From the NCBI GenBank assembly GCA_003167495.1, contig PMSX01000096.1:1-64000 (forward strand): 64,000 nucleotides of DNA. Reading direction: 5' to 3'. Both the position numbers and the translations under genes were made by a program. Of this stretch, positions 25,164 to 34,674 are shown piece after piece. The notes below the pieces were generated by a model. The model ran no database searches, had not been told where the DNA came from, and worked only from the letters and a program-made list of their open reading frames with translations. This stretch comes from Bryobacterales bacterium (GTDB taxonomy: Bacteria; Acidobacteriota; Terriglobia; Bryobacterales; Bryobacteraceae). Every line of letters starts with the position of its first letter. The first letter of the stretch is position 1.

Positions 25164-25748
25164 CGTAACTTCCCCAAAGCCCTCTGAACTATATCACAAC
25201 AAAAATGTGCCTGGGGCAATGAAGGCTTCCAGGCATGCATGCAGGGAGTTACGGGGGTTAGTAACGCCGAATGTAACATCCTAACGTCCACGATTTGGGG
25301 TTAACAAACCCGTTCGCCGAACTCGATTGGCACAGCGCTGTGCGTCTTCGAAAGGTAATCTCCGTCAAGGGTGACGCGAAAATGGATACGCGTTCAGCGA
25401 AACCGGAAGGGCAATCTGACGAATGGGACGCTCCTGTGCGCATCTCAGTGATTTTACTGGGCTCCCTCTGAGCACGGCAGAATTGCAGGCGCTTGCGAGG
25501 CGGCGGGCTTGGCGCTTCGACCACTGCCATAAACAGATGGGACGCTCTCCCGAAAAATGGCTATGTTTTTCAGCAACATTCCGTTGTTAACCACACAAAA
25601 CCGCAGTAAGGCACTGAAAAACTTTTCACGGCTGCTGCAAACTGAAACCGTTTCGCCCGGCATTGCCGGTGTGCCAGCTAGCGGGAGTTGTGATTGCGGG
25701 GCAGGACAACTCGTTCGCGGCTTTGGGGAGGCAAATCAACAAGGGGTT
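25164..25748 (+). other. Non-coding stretch upstream of TonB receptor 2
   Basis: This 585-base gap separates the wHTH regulator from TonB receptor 2. Both strands have open frames of 70-90 codons, but their composition is that of chance translation (Ser/Arg/Pro-rich) and no family is recognised. It probably holds the promoters of the two divergent genes. No clear palindrome or terminator is seen. Confidence 0.5.
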
Positions 25749-28700
25749 ATGCACAAACATCAAATCGCATTTCTAATCGCGCTTGCTTTCGTTCTGCTGG
25801 CGTTATCGCCGCCGGTCAGCCAGGCGCAAAACTTCCGTGGCAGAATCGAGGGCATTGTCACCGACCAGAGCAATTCCATCATTGGCAATGCCACCGTCAC
25901 GTTGACCAACGTGGACACCAACATCAAAACGGTCCGTCAGACTTCCGGCACAGGACTATACGTGTTTGACAACGTGGACCCCGGCACATACTCGGTCGTG
26001 ATCGAGATGGCCGGCTTCAGTAAATTCCTTCAGGAGAACGTCCTGCTGCAGGCCAACGGCGATGTCACCGTGAATGCGGCCTTGAAGCCGGGCTCGCTGC
26101 AAACTACTGTGACCGTCACCGCAGAGCCGGCGGCCGTGGATTTCGACTCCAGCAACAAGGACACCACGCTGGATACAAAAATGGCGGAGGAAACCCCGCG
26201 TCTGGATCGAAACCCGTTCAAGATGGGCCTGGTTGAGCCGGCCGCGATCAACACCCGCGGAGAGGTGCTGCCGTACAACTCTTGGGCTCCTAATAGCGTG
26301 GATCTGGGCGGCGGCACCAACCTGCAGAATAATTTGGAGGTGGACGGCAGCCCCATCGGTCTAGGCCACAAAGCATCCGTGGTCCCCAACACAGACGACG
26401 TACAGGAAGTGGTCATCTCCACCAACAGCGTGGATGCCGAGTCCGGCCATAGTGCGGGAGGCACCATTTCGGTAACGACCAAATCGGGAACCAATCAATA
26501 CCATGGCAGCGCTTTCTATCTGGGCCGCTATCCTTGGGCCAATGCCGAGGCCGACCGCACTACCTTCAGCGCCAACGCCACGCGGCAGAACATGTTCGGC
26601 GGAACCTTCGGCAACCCGATTCTCAAGAACAAGCTGTTCAATTTTTTCTCGATGGAATACTGGAAGATCGGCCAACCGGACGTCTGGGTGGAAACACTGC
26701 CGACAGCCCTCGAAAAACAAGGGAATTTCTCGCAGTCGTATTACCTCAATAACGGGGTCAGTGGCATTCGCACGATTTACGACCCCTATAGTACTGTGGT
26801 GAATCCAACCACCGGCGCGGTCACCGTAACGCCGTTTGTGGGCAACATTGTCCCAGCCAATCGCATGGATCCCATCACCTCTACGCTGATGAGCCAGATG
26901 TGGGCGCCGAATAATCCGGGCGCCAATATTACCGGCGTCAACAATTTCGAAAAGGGCTATACCGAAACCTTCAACTATTACGACTATTCAGATCGCGCAG
27001 ATTACAACATCAGCGACAAATGGAAAGTGTTTGGCCGCGTGGCCCGCTACCATACCACAGACAACTCCGGCAACCCCACCGGCAACACGACCGGACTGTA
27101 TACACCGACGGGTACGCTACGCGCGGGTTGGCAGGTCTCCGGAGATGCGATCTTTTCGCAGAGCCCGACCACCGTTTGGACCTTCCACGGCGGTTGGAAC
27201 AACCTGATTGACTCTTATGTCTCAACGCCTTTGGGCCCGAACGGGTGGTCAAAGGTCTGGGGCAGCAACGATTGGTATTCGAATTACCTGAATCCAACCA
27301 TCAACAACCAGCCCGTTTATTTTCCTTACGTCGACATAAACGGCAACGGATACGGCGGCCGGGGTTTCTATTGGAATCAACGGCCAGCCAGCCAGAACTA
27401 CAACGCGAAGGTGACGCACCAAAAAGGTTCCCACTTCCTGAAGGCAGGCTTTGAAGTACGCGCCAGCTACGGCCTGGTGTATGTCAATGATGCGCCGCAA
27501 TTTAACTTCGATACGGCGCTAACGGCGAACACTTTCAACAATCCGAACACCAACGTCTACGGCGACGGGTATGCTACGTTCCTGCTCGGTTCGCTCGGCG
27601 GCGATTCCACGATGTACGGCGGCCCCGCTCCCGATCCGCACACTGAGTTTTACGGCTTGTACTTCCAGGATGACTGGAAACTGAACCACCGGGTCACGCT
27701 CAACCTCGGCATTCGCGACGAATATGAGACTGCTTGGCACGATCCGCCGCACGAGCTCTCGACCGGTCTCAACCTCTCGGTGCCCAACCCCGCTATCACC
27801 GCCAACCCGCCTGTTATGCCGGCCGCCGCTACCAATATTGTGGGCAGCAACTACTACTCCTGGAACGGGCAATGGAGCTTTACCAGTGGGTCTCACCCGG
27901 GCATGTGGAATCCGCAGAAACTTGCGCTGCAGCCGCGCGCCGGTATTGCCGTCAAACTCAACGACCGGACCGCTCTGCGCATGGGCTATGCCATGTATAC
28001 GGTGCCCACAGAATACATGTACTCGCCGGCTCCTCCGAATTCGGGTGCCGAGGATCTGGTCTTCCTGGAACCGCCGTTCTATGGAATGTCAGGCAACCAG
28101 AACACACTGGCTCCGTTGCAGGGAATTCCCCAGCAAACCTTCTCCAACCCGTATCCGGCGAACATCAACCCGCTTAATCCAATATTGGGCAGGAACTCCG
28201 GGCCGCAGCTCGGCGTGGGCGGATCGTCTCTGGTTTGGTACCCACAGAATCTGGAGAAGGCCTACAACCATCGCTTCAACATCTCAATTCAACACGAACT
28301 CCCTGGGCGGATCGTCGTTTCGGGAACGTACTTCCTCAATCTGGGCTATCGCACTTACACGCAAGAGTTGAACGGGGCCAATCCCACGCTCTTGTTGGAA
28401 AACGAGTCGTCCCTCTCGCAGACCGTGGCGAACCCCTTCTACCACTATCTGAATTCGACCGAGGTGCCGGGCCCACTCTACAACGAACCAACAGTTTCGC
28501 TTTCGTCACTGCTGGTGAAGTATCCGCAGTATGGGCCGCTTTTTGAGGTTGGAGCGTGCTGCGCTGTCGAGCGTTATAACTCGCTGGAGTTCAAAGCGCA
28601 AAAGGTATTCAGCCACGGCTATAACTTCTTCGCCTCTTACCTCTATATAAACGAGACGGCGCAAACCAATCAATTTAACGACCTGACCTATTACAGCAAC

Positions 28701-29291
28701 CAGATGCTGTGGGAGCCCAGCAACCAGCCCCGCCACCGATTCAACGTCGCAGGCACATACGAGCTTCCTTTCGGGAGAGGCCGTACCTTTTTCAACGGTA
28801 TGAGCAGGGCGGCAGACTACGTGCTCGGCGGCTGGCAAATCACCGGAATTGCCACCTTCGTCTCCGGCGATTTCCCCCAATTCGGCAATATGATTGTCAC
28901 GGGCAACCCGTGCGTCAGCAACCCGACGCCCCAGGAGTGGTTCAACACGGCGGCGTTCACGCCCATTTCGTCGTCGACACCTTACTCACTCCGGACGAAT
29001 CCCTTGCAATACGGCTGTCTGACCGGCCCGAAATTCTTCGATCTCGACGCCACTCTTTTGAAGACGATCAGCGTCACCGAGAAGGTCAAGCTGGAACTCA
29101 AAATGAGTGCTTACAATGCTACCAACAAACTGAACCGCGGAGACCCGGATACGAATATTTATGATTCGACATTCGGCCAAGCGCTGTATCAAGGCAGCCC
29201 CGGCGGTAATTTCGGTCCTTCGGCGCAGGGCGGTACTTCGGTTGCGAACTCAGGGCGTCAGGTGGAGTTCGGGTTGAAGCTTAAGTTCTGA
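25749..29291 (+). CDS. TonB-dependent receptor-like outer-membrane protein (Oar-like), receptor 2
   Basis: The start at 25749 (MHKHQIAFLIALAFVLLALSPPVSQAQ) gives a normal signal peptide; the frame extends 64 codons upstream but that part is not protein-like. The product is about 1180 residues: a carboxypeptidase-regulatory domain at about 30-110 (RGRIEGIVTDQSNSIIGNATV), plug segments (ETPRLDRNPFKMGLVEPA, NLEVDGSPIGLG) and a long barrel ending VEFGLKLKF. Aromatic Trp/Tyr content in the loops is high (YSWNGQWSFTSGSHPGMW), fitting large polar substrates. It diverges from the wHTH membrane regulator and is followed by a GC-rich hairpin. Confidence 0.92.
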   Translation: MHKHQIAFLIALAFVLLALSPPVSQAQNFRGRIEGIVTDQSNSIIGNATVTLTNVDTNIKTVRQTSGTGLYVFDNVDPGTYSVVIEMAGFSKFLQENVLLQANGDVTVNAALKPGSLQTTVTVTAEPAAVDFDSSNKDTTLDTKMAEETPRLDRNPFKMGLVEPAAINTRGEVLPYNSWAPNSVDLGGGTNLQNNLEVDGSPIGLGHKASVVPNTDDVQEVVISTNSVDAESGHSAGGTISVTTKSGTNQYHGSAFYLGRYPWANAEADRTTFSANATRQNMFGGTFGNPILKNKLFNFFSMEYWKIGQPDVWVETLPTALEKQGNFSQSYYLNNGVSGIRTIYDPYSTVVNPTTGAVTVTPFVGNIVPANRMDPITSTLMSQMWAPNNPGANITGVNNFEKGYTETFNYYDYSDRADYNISDKWKVFGRVARYHTTDNSGNPTGNTTGLYTPTGTLRAGWQVSGDAIFSQSPTTVWTFHGGWNNLIDSYVSTPLGPNGWSKVWGSNDWYSNYLNPTINNQPVYFPYVDINGNGYGGRGFYWNQRPASQNYNAKVTHQKGSHFLKAGFEVRASYGLVYVNDAPQFNFDTALTANTFNNPNTNVYGDGYATFLLGSLGGDSTMYGGPAPDPHTEFYGLYFQDDWKLNHRVTLNLGIRDEYETAWHDPPHELSTGLNLSVPNPAITANPPVMPAAATNIVGSNYYSWNGQWSFTSGSHPGMWNPQKLALQPRAGIAVKLNDRTALRMGYAMYTVPTEYMYSPAPPNSGAEDLVFLEPPFYGMSGNQNTLAPLQGIPQQTFSNPYPANINPLNPILGRNSGPQLGVGGSSLVWYPQNLEKAYNHRFNISIQHELPGRIVVSGTYFLNLGYRTYTQELNGANPTLLLENESSLSQTVANPFYHYLNSTEVPGPLYNEPTVSLSSLLVKYPQYGPLFEVGACCAVERYNSLEFKAQKVFSHGYNFFASYLYINETAQTNQFNDLTYYSNQMLWEPSNQPRHRFNVAGTYELPFGRGRTFFNGMSRAADYVLGGWQITGIATFVSGDFPQFGNMIVTGNPCVSNPTPQEWFNTAAFTPISSSTPYSLRTNPLQYGCLTGPKFFDLDATLLKTISVTEKVKLELKMSAYNATNKLNRGDPDTNIYDSTFGQALYQGSPGGNFGPSAQGGTSVANSGRQVEFGLKLKF

Positions 29292-29320
29292 ACCGGACAA
29301 AGGAGACTGACGGAACCTGG

Positions 29321-29344
29321 CCGGCGGCGCCCGACCGCCGCCGG
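29321..29344 (+). terminator. GC-rich hairpin after TonB receptor 2
   Basis: CCGGCGGCG and CGCCGCCGG pair perfectly over 9 bp with a 6-base loop, 30 bases after the receptor stop. No T-run follows, so termination is likely but not classic. Confidence 0.5.
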
Positions 29345-29399
29345 CGTGAGCGTTGACATCCAAGGCATAAACCATCTAAACTCTAGATTGTATAGCTCT

Positions 29400-29960
29400 A
29401 TGCAGATCGTCGAATTGAAGCTGAAGCAAGCGAGCGCGGTGTTGGGCGTTCATCCGAAGGATCTTCAGAACCTTGTGCAGCTCAGGGTGCTGCATCCGCC
29501 GCGCCGAAACAATTTCTACTGGTTCGATAGAAAGCTTTTGCTCGAAGCGAAGCTTGCCTTTTATCTCAAGGAATCTCTTGGCTCATCCACCGAACTGTTG
29601 GCCCGATTTACGGAAGTGCTCTCCCGAGATTTGCGCGATGCCGGCTCCGTCAAACGCCGCTATCTTCGCTTGCAATCGAGGCCAGCAACAGGACAGGAGC
29701 CCGTCGAGATCCGCCTTCCATTGCGGCAACTCACCAAGGAGTTGGAGGACCAACTGCCTCGCGCCCAGGTATTCAAGGATCAACCCCGCGGCAGAAAACG
29801 GCCAGGCTGGAATCGCGAGTTGACTCGCAATCTAAAGGCTGCCGCCACCGATTTGAGCGGCGTAACAGAATCTGACATCTTGCTGGCCATCCGGACCTAC
29901 CGCGCCGCAAAGAAGCAATTGCCGGAGATCAGGATTGGCAAGTCGAACCAACATCCCTAG
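29400..29960 (+). CDS. HTH-type protein upstream of a PIN gene, possible antitoxin
   Basis: A protein of about 186 residues from ATG 29400 (MQIVELKLKQASAVLGVHPKDL); the frame opens at 29346. Residues 5-50 look like a MerR/AlpA-type helix-turn-helix (LKQASAVLGVHPKDLQNLVQLRVLHPPRRNN). The rest is helical and basic, with RELTRNLKAAATDLSGVTESDILLAIRTYRAAKK. It overlaps the following PIN-domain gene by about 26 bases, the arrangement of a toxin-antitoxin pair, so an antitoxin role is inferred. I do not recognise a named antitoxin family. Confidence 0.6.
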   Translation: MQIVELKLKQASAVLGVHPKDLQNLVQLRVLHPPRRNNFYWFDRKLLLEAKLAFYLKESLGSSTELLARFTEVLSRDLRDAGSVKRRYLRLQSRPATGQEPVEIRLPLRQLTKELEDQLPRAQVFKDQPRGRKRPGWNRELTRNLKAAATDLSGVTESDILLAIRTYRAAKKQLPEIRIGKSNQHP

Positions 29961-30395
29961 AGGGGTGGTCGACACGTCAGTATTCGTAGCCGGAATCGCC
30001 GGATTTAAGTCGTTTGTCGCTAGTCCACCAAACCCCAGCGCCGCACTTCTCCGGCGCTGGCTGGACGGAGGCCTCTTCGTCTGGTTAGTCTCGGAAGAAA
30101 TTCTAACCGAATACAAGTACGTGTTGGAACGTCTAGGTGTGCGCCGTCATCTGATTGGCGTCTCATCAATCGGCTTCGAGAAGAGGCGGAGTACGTAGAT
30201 GTTGCTGGAACAGTGGAGATCTCGCCCGACCCTGCAGACAATCCGTTTTGTGCGTGCGCCGAAATCGGCAACGCTTCGTTCATTGCCACGCTGAACCCCA
30301 AAGACTTCCCGCAAAGCAAGCTGCGTGCCAAAGTGATTCCACCAGGTGCGCCCGTTCCAACGACCGCACCAAAACGCAGATCTGGAAGACGGTGA
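29935..30395 (+). pseudogene. PIN-domain toxin-like gene with one frameshift
   Basis: The first frame, from TTG 29935, reads PRGVVDTSVFVAGIAGF, SEEILTEYKYVLERLGVRRHLIG, which is the N-terminal half of a COG1569-type PIN nuclease with its first catalytic Asp. It then shifts near 30153, and the next frame gives LINRLREEAEYVDVAGTVEI, SPDPADNPFCACAEIGNASF, IATLNPKDFPQSKL, the second acidic cluster and C-terminus. Loss of one C (GGC-CGT to GGC-GT) explains the shift. PIN toxins cleave RNA. If the indel is real the toxin is dead; if it is a read error this is an intact pair with the HTH gene upstream. Confidence 0.75.
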
Positions 30396-30637
30396 AGGCG
30401 CGCGGCACCGGAAAGAAGCCCTTGGATGTCAAGCCCCACAATGCGCCAACTCGGCCGCGCGAGGAACTAAGAAAACGAGATTTCGTCTAGCTACTTGTCC
30501 TCTACCGCAAGCGAGTCGGGGCAACTACGTTGAACGAGTCGATACCGGACCATACAGAAACGTGCTTCTTGTACGATAGTGACGGCGCTGCGAACTTTCA
30601 TTCGAACCAATATGTGGTACGTGGGGCCAAGCGAGAG

Positions 30638-31491
30638 ATGCCGTCAGCTACTATCAAACTCTTCCTGCCCCGCGGAGATGCGAAGAGCCTGCGCACTGCC
30701 GAAATCTCGAATTGGACAGGTAAAGCGGTCGCCGCACCCCGCACCGAACTCGACGAGCTCCTAGCTCGAGATGAATTGGAAAAAGCGGGCGTTTACATCC
30801 TCATCGGGAGCGATCCTCTTACTAACTGGCCTCGCGCCTACATTTGGCGAGGCCGAGGTCATTCGCGACCGATTGAAGCAACACAAGACCAAGGAGTTTT
30901 GGGTTTCTGCGATCGTTTTCGTGAGCAAAGACGAAAATCTTACAAAGGCGCATTTTGAAGTATCTTGAGAGTCGGTTACTAGTCGAAGCAGCAGAGGTTA
31001 ATCGATTTGCACTTGAGCAGAATCAAATCCCTTGGCTCGCGGCTTCCCGAATCAGACCGCGAAGACATGGAAGTGTTTCTAGCACGCATTCGGCAGTTAC
31101 TTCCGGTGCTCGGCTCCGACATTCTTGCTCCGGTAGCTCAACTGACCGCGAAAGCTCAGCCTGGGGGCATGCTTTTCTGTCGTATAAAGGGAGCAGAAGC
31201 ACGCGGGCAGCGCACCGCGAACGGTTTCGTTGTATTTCGCGATTCAAGCGCCGTTCTTGAGCAGCGCCCCTCTCTGCGGAGAGCTATCCTTACGTGGTTT
31301 CGCAGCGCAACCAACTAATCGCGAATGGTTCGCTAATCGAGAAAAGCGGATTCTTGGTCTTTACGAAGGACACCGAGTTTTCTAGCCCATCGGCAGCAGC
31401 GGCGGTGGTTCACGGAGGGAGTGCAAACGGCCTCACCGCGTGGAAAAGGAAAGATGGGAAATCCCTGAAGCAACTAGATGAACAAGCTTGA
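30638..31491 (+). pseudogene. GIY-YIG nuclease with DUF4357, decayed by several frameshifts
   Basis: Five consecutive reading-frame pieces make one protein of about 280 residues. In order: MPSATIKLFLPRGDAKSL and ISNWTGKAVAAPR (frame at 30638); AGVYILIG, RAYI then GEAEVIRDRLKQHKTKEFW (frame shift near 30845); NLTKAHFEYLESRLLVEAAE (shift near 30955); LGSRLPESDREDMEVFLARI and LPVLGSDILAP (shift near 31030); then a C-terminal DUF4357 (FLVFTKDTEFSSPSAAAAVV, NGLTAWKRKDGKSLKQLDE). Intact relatives are GIY-YIG family proteins of unknown role, often near mobile or defence genes. The number of shifts supports true decay. It lies in a degraded stretch with the PIN relic. Confidence 0.75.
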
Positions 31492-31533
31492 TGGTGAGCA
31501 CCGTATACTATATAAGTCCCGCTCATACCGCCC

Positions 31534-33294
31534 ATGGCTCTTGTTACACGACGCGCCCTTCTGAGCCTCTTGGCGCTGGCGCCAGCCCGCCTCCTCCCCC
31601 AGGGAATGGTGTCGCGTGGCGTGCGCGCCGCGCCTGCCGGCAAGCCGTCCTGGCTCCCTTTCCTGGCGCAGTTTACCGACGTCGCGCGCCAAGCCGGCCT
31701 CACCGCGCCCGTCATCGCCGGTCATGACACCCGCTGCGACTACATCATCGAAACCATGTCCTGCGGCTGCGCCTTCTTCGACTACGATAACGATGGCTGG
31801 CTCGACATTCTCGTTCTTTCCGGTTCGCGCTTTGGCGACCCGCCCCCCGATTCCTCCAACCGCCTCTACCGCAATAATCGAGATGGCACCTTCAGCGACG
31901 TTACCTCGCACGCTGGCCTGTTCCGCACCGGCTACTTTTACGGCGTCACCGTCGGCGACTATAACAACGATGGCCACGAGGACCTCTTTCTCACCGGTTG
32001 GCCTCAAAACGTCCTCTACCGTAACAACGGTGACGCCACGTTCAGCGATGTCACGCAAGCGGCCGGCCTCGAGAATGCGAAGCCGCGCTGGGGCACGGGC
32101 TGCAGTTGGGTCGATTACGACCGCGATGGAAGGCTCGATCTGTTCGTTTCCAATTACGTGGACTTCGATTACCAGCGCGTGCCGCGCAGCGGCGAAAGCA
32201 ACAGTTGCAACTACAAGGGCGTGCTCGTCAACTGCGGACCGGGCGGTCTGGGCCACGGCTATCACAGCCTCTATCACAACAACGGTGATGGCACCTTCAG
32301 CGACGTAAGCGAAAAGGCCGGGATTCACAAGGTGGACCCCGGATATGGCCTCACCATAGCTTGCGCCGATTTCGACAACGACGGCTGGCCCGATATTTAC
32401 GTGGCCTGCGATTCCACGCCCAGCCTGCTATTCCACAACAACCATGACGGCACCTTCACGGAGCAGGGCCTCGACGATGGAATCGCCCTCAACGAAGATG
32501 GCATGGAACAGGCGGGCATGGGCATCGCGGTTGGCGATTTCAAGCTCGATGGCAACTTGCATATCCTCAAGACCCACTTCTGCGAGGACACACCGGTCCT
32601 CTACGAAAACGATGGCAAAGGCAATTTCCGCGATGTGACGCTACGTGCTGGACTGGCCGTTGAGACGCGCTTCATCAGTTGGGGCGCCGGTATTGCCGAC
32701 CTGGACAACGACGGCAACCCCGACCTTTTCTGGGTCACCGGCAGCATTTATCCCGAAGCCGAAAAGCAGCTGCCGAGCCTTCCGTACAAGACGCCGCGCG
32801 TCTTGTTTCGTAATCTCGGCAACGGACACTTTGAGGAGTTGCTTCACGAAGCCGGCCCTGGCGTCAGCGAGCCGCATTCCAGCCGCGGCTGCGCCTTCGG
32901 AGATTTCGATAACGATGGCGATGTGGACATTCTGATCGTGAATCAGAACGAGCCGCCGTCGCTGCTGCGCAATGATCTTCCCCAAAATGACTTGACCGGC
33001 GATCGCCACTGGATCAAGGTGAAGCTGACAGGCGCGGCTTCCAACCGCAGTGCCATCGGTGCGCGCGTTATCTTACGCTACAGCGGCAAGCTGCAGGCGC
33101 AGGAGGTGATGGCGCAATCCTCCTACCTTTCCGCGAACGACCGGCGTTTGCACTTCGGCCTGGGCGCGGCCGCACGCGCCGATATCGAAGTCCGCTGGCC
33201 GCGTGGCAAAGTTGAGAGATTTTCGAGCGTCCCGGCAGACCGGCTGATTTCGATCACCGAAGGAGCCGGCATCACGAAAGTGCAGAAGTTCTGA
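31534..33294 (+). CDS. FG-GAP/VCBS repeat protein with ASPIC/UnbV C-terminus (CRTAC1-like)
   Basis: A 586-residue protein with a twin-arginine-like leader (TRRALLSLLALAPARLL). From about residue 75 to 470 it holds at least six FG-GAP/VCBS repeats with the calcium-binding DxDxDGxxD pattern (FFDYDNDGWLDILVLS, DYNNDGHEDLFLTG, DYDRDGRLDLFVSN, DFDNDGWPDIYVA, DLDNDGNPDLFWV, DFDNDGDVDILIV). The end (SNRSAIGARVILRYSGK, QSSYLSANDRRLHFGLG, VRWPRGKVERF) is an ASPIC/UnbV domain. Such exported propellers are common in Acidobacteria, usually joined to TPR proteins; the role is unknown. It overlaps the TPR gene by one base. Confidence 0.92.
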   Translation: MALVTRRALLSLLALAPARLLPQGMVSRGVRAAPAGKPSWLPFLAQFTDVARQAGLTAPVIAGHDTRCDYIIETMSCGCAFFDYDNDGWLDILVLSGSRFGDPPPDSSNRLYRNNRDGTFSDVTSHAGLFRTGYFYGVTVGDYNNDGHEDLFLTGWPQNVLYRNNGDATFSDVTQAAGLENAKPRWGTGCSWVDYDRDGRLDLFVSNYVDFDYQRVPRSGESNSCNYKGVLVNCGPGGLGHGYHSLYHNNGDGTFSDVSEKAGIHKVDPGYGLTIACADFDNDGWPDIYVACDSTPSLLFHNNHDGTFTEQGLDDGIALNEDGMEQAGMGIAVGDFKLDGNLHILKTHFCEDTPVLYENDGKGNFRDVTLRAGLAVETRFISWGAGIADLDNDGNPDLFWVTGSIYPEAEKQLPSLPYKTPRVLFRNLGNGHFEELLHEAGPGVSEPHSSRGCAFGDFDNDGDVDILIVNQNEPPSLLRNDLPQNDLTGDRHWIKVKLTGAASNRSAIGARVILRYSGKLQAQEVMAQSSYLSANDRRLHFGLGAAARADIEVRWPRGKVERFSSVPADRLISITEGAGITKVQKF

Positions 33295-34481
33295 TGGCCT
33301 TCTTACGCCCAATCGCATTCGTAGCGCTCACCTGTGCCGTCGTTGCGCAAACTCCCGCTCCGGAAAGCGCGAAGGTGCAGGCCGCGCGACGGCTGCTCGT
33401 ACAGGGCAAAACAGAACTTGCCGGTCGCGCGCTGGCTGAAGCGATACACGACAACCCTGGAGACGGCCCGGCTTATCTGCTGCTGGGCGAGATGCTGAAC
33501 GACGACAACCGTTCGAGTGATGCCATCGAGCCGCTCACTAACGCTGTGCGGCTGCTTCCCGATTCCGCCGAAGCGCACAACGCACTTGGCGAGGCGCTCA
33601 ACAATTTGAACTCCCTCACCGCCGCCCAAGCCGAGTTCGAGAAAGCGCTGCAACTCGATCCGAACATGCCGCTGGCGCATCTGAACCTGGGCATGGTCCT
33701 TGCCCAGACCGAAGAACTCGCCCGCGCCGCCGAACATCTCGATTTGGCCATCACCAAGCTTGGTGCAACTCCGGATGGGGCCCGCGCACACTATCTGCGG
33801 GCGAAGGTTTATACCGATCTGAGCCAGGTCGAGCGGGCGAGCGCGGAGTTGCACATGGCCGTGAAGATCGCGCCGGATTTCGCCGAAGCCTGGTCCGATC
33901 TGGGCGAGGCGCGCAAGACGCTGCTCGATGATGGCGGTGCGCTCACCGCCTTTGAGCGTGCCGTCGCCTTAAGCCCCTCCGATCCCGTGGCCCTCTCGCG
34001 ATTGGGCAACGAACTTTATCAGCAGGGTAAGCTCAAGCGGGCGATCCTCGAACTTGAGAAGGCCGACCGTATAAATCCGAAGGATCAGACTACGCTGAAC
34101 GGCCTGCAGGGGGCGTTGCGCGCGGATGGCCAGATGACGCGCGCCAAACAAGTCAAAGCGCGCCTTGTCGCCGTGCTGCGCGAACGCGACCAAAAAATGC
34201 GGAACGAATTAGGCGCCGTCCGTTTGAACGACGAGGGTGCAAAGCTTGAGAAGGCGGGCGACCTGAGAGGAGCGCTGGATAAGTACCGCCAGGGGCTTCA
34301 GCTTGACCCCGAGGATGTTGGGATTCGGGTCAACCTCGCGATCACCCTGCTCCGCCTGCAACAGTGGAAGGAGGGCCTTTCCCAACTGGCCGAATCGACG
34401 CGCCGCCGCCCCGGCGATCCCGTGCTCAAAGCTGCCTGGGACGATGCGCTCCGGCAAGCACCGCCCGGCTCGTGGCCGTAA
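33294..34481 (+). CDS. Exported TPR-repeat protein
   Basis: A 395-residue protein with a signal-peptide-like N-terminus (MAFLRPIAFVALTCAVVAQ) and about eight tetratricopeptide repeats (for example AYLLLGEMLNDDNRSSDAIEPL, AHNALGEALNNLNSLTAAQAEF, AHLNLGMVLAQTEELARAAEHL, ALSRLGNELYQQGKLKRAILEL). TPRs bind protein partners; the natural partner here is the FG-GAP/UnbV protein encoded immediately upstream, whose last base is shared with this start codon. The pair is transcribed together and is followed by the 89-bp repeat element. Confidence 0.9.
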   Translation: MAFLRPIAFVALTCAVVAQTPAPESAKVQAARRLLVQGKTELAGRALAEAIHDNPGDGPAYLLLGEMLNDDNRSSDAIEPLTNAVRLLPDSAEAHNALGEALNNLNSLTAAQAEFEKALQLDPNMPLAHLNLGMVLAQTEELARAAEHLDLAITKLGATPDGARAHYLRAKVYTDLSQVERASAELHMAVKIAPDFAEAWSDLGEARKTLLDDGGALTAFERAVALSPSDPVALSRLGNELYQQGKLKRAILELEKADRINPKDQTTLNGLQGALRADGQMTRAKQVKARLVAVLRERDQKMRNELGAVRLNDEGAKLEKAGDLRGALDKYRQGLQLDPEDVGIRVNLAITLLRLQQWKEGLSQLAESTRRRPGDPVLKAAWDDALRQAPPGSWP

Positions 34482-34503
34482 CAGTATTTCGAGCATCGAC
34501 TAA

Positions 34504-34592
34504 GCAAAAGTGGGGACTGCCACAGCGCCCGGAATCGGCCCGATACGAAGCCGCCTGCCCAACCATCGCGTGCTGGCTGTCCCCATTTTTGC
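34504..34592. repeat. 89-bp terminal-inverted-repeat element, copy 2
   Basis: This is the inverted partner of the element at 1967-2055. It runs from GCAAAAGTGGGGACTGCCA to the CCCCATTTTTGC end, with about six differences over 89 positions. It lies between the convergent TPR and serine-hydrolase genes and is able to fold end to end. Confidence 0.8.
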
Positions 34593-34674
34593 GTTGCTCA
34601 CCGCCTCGTTGCGCCATGGCCGAAAGTGACAGCCTGTTCAGTCGGCACCGCCCGAGGCTGGCTGGCCTGCGACC

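Noticed and set aside
25258-25530. 90-codon minus-strand frame upstream of TonB receptor 2
   Set aside because: Ser/Pro/Arg-rich chance translation; no ribosome-binding site or homology pattern.
30346-30579. 77-codon frame between the PIN and GIY-YIG relics
   Set aside because: Low-information Arg/Gly/Ala composition, no start signal; probably chance.
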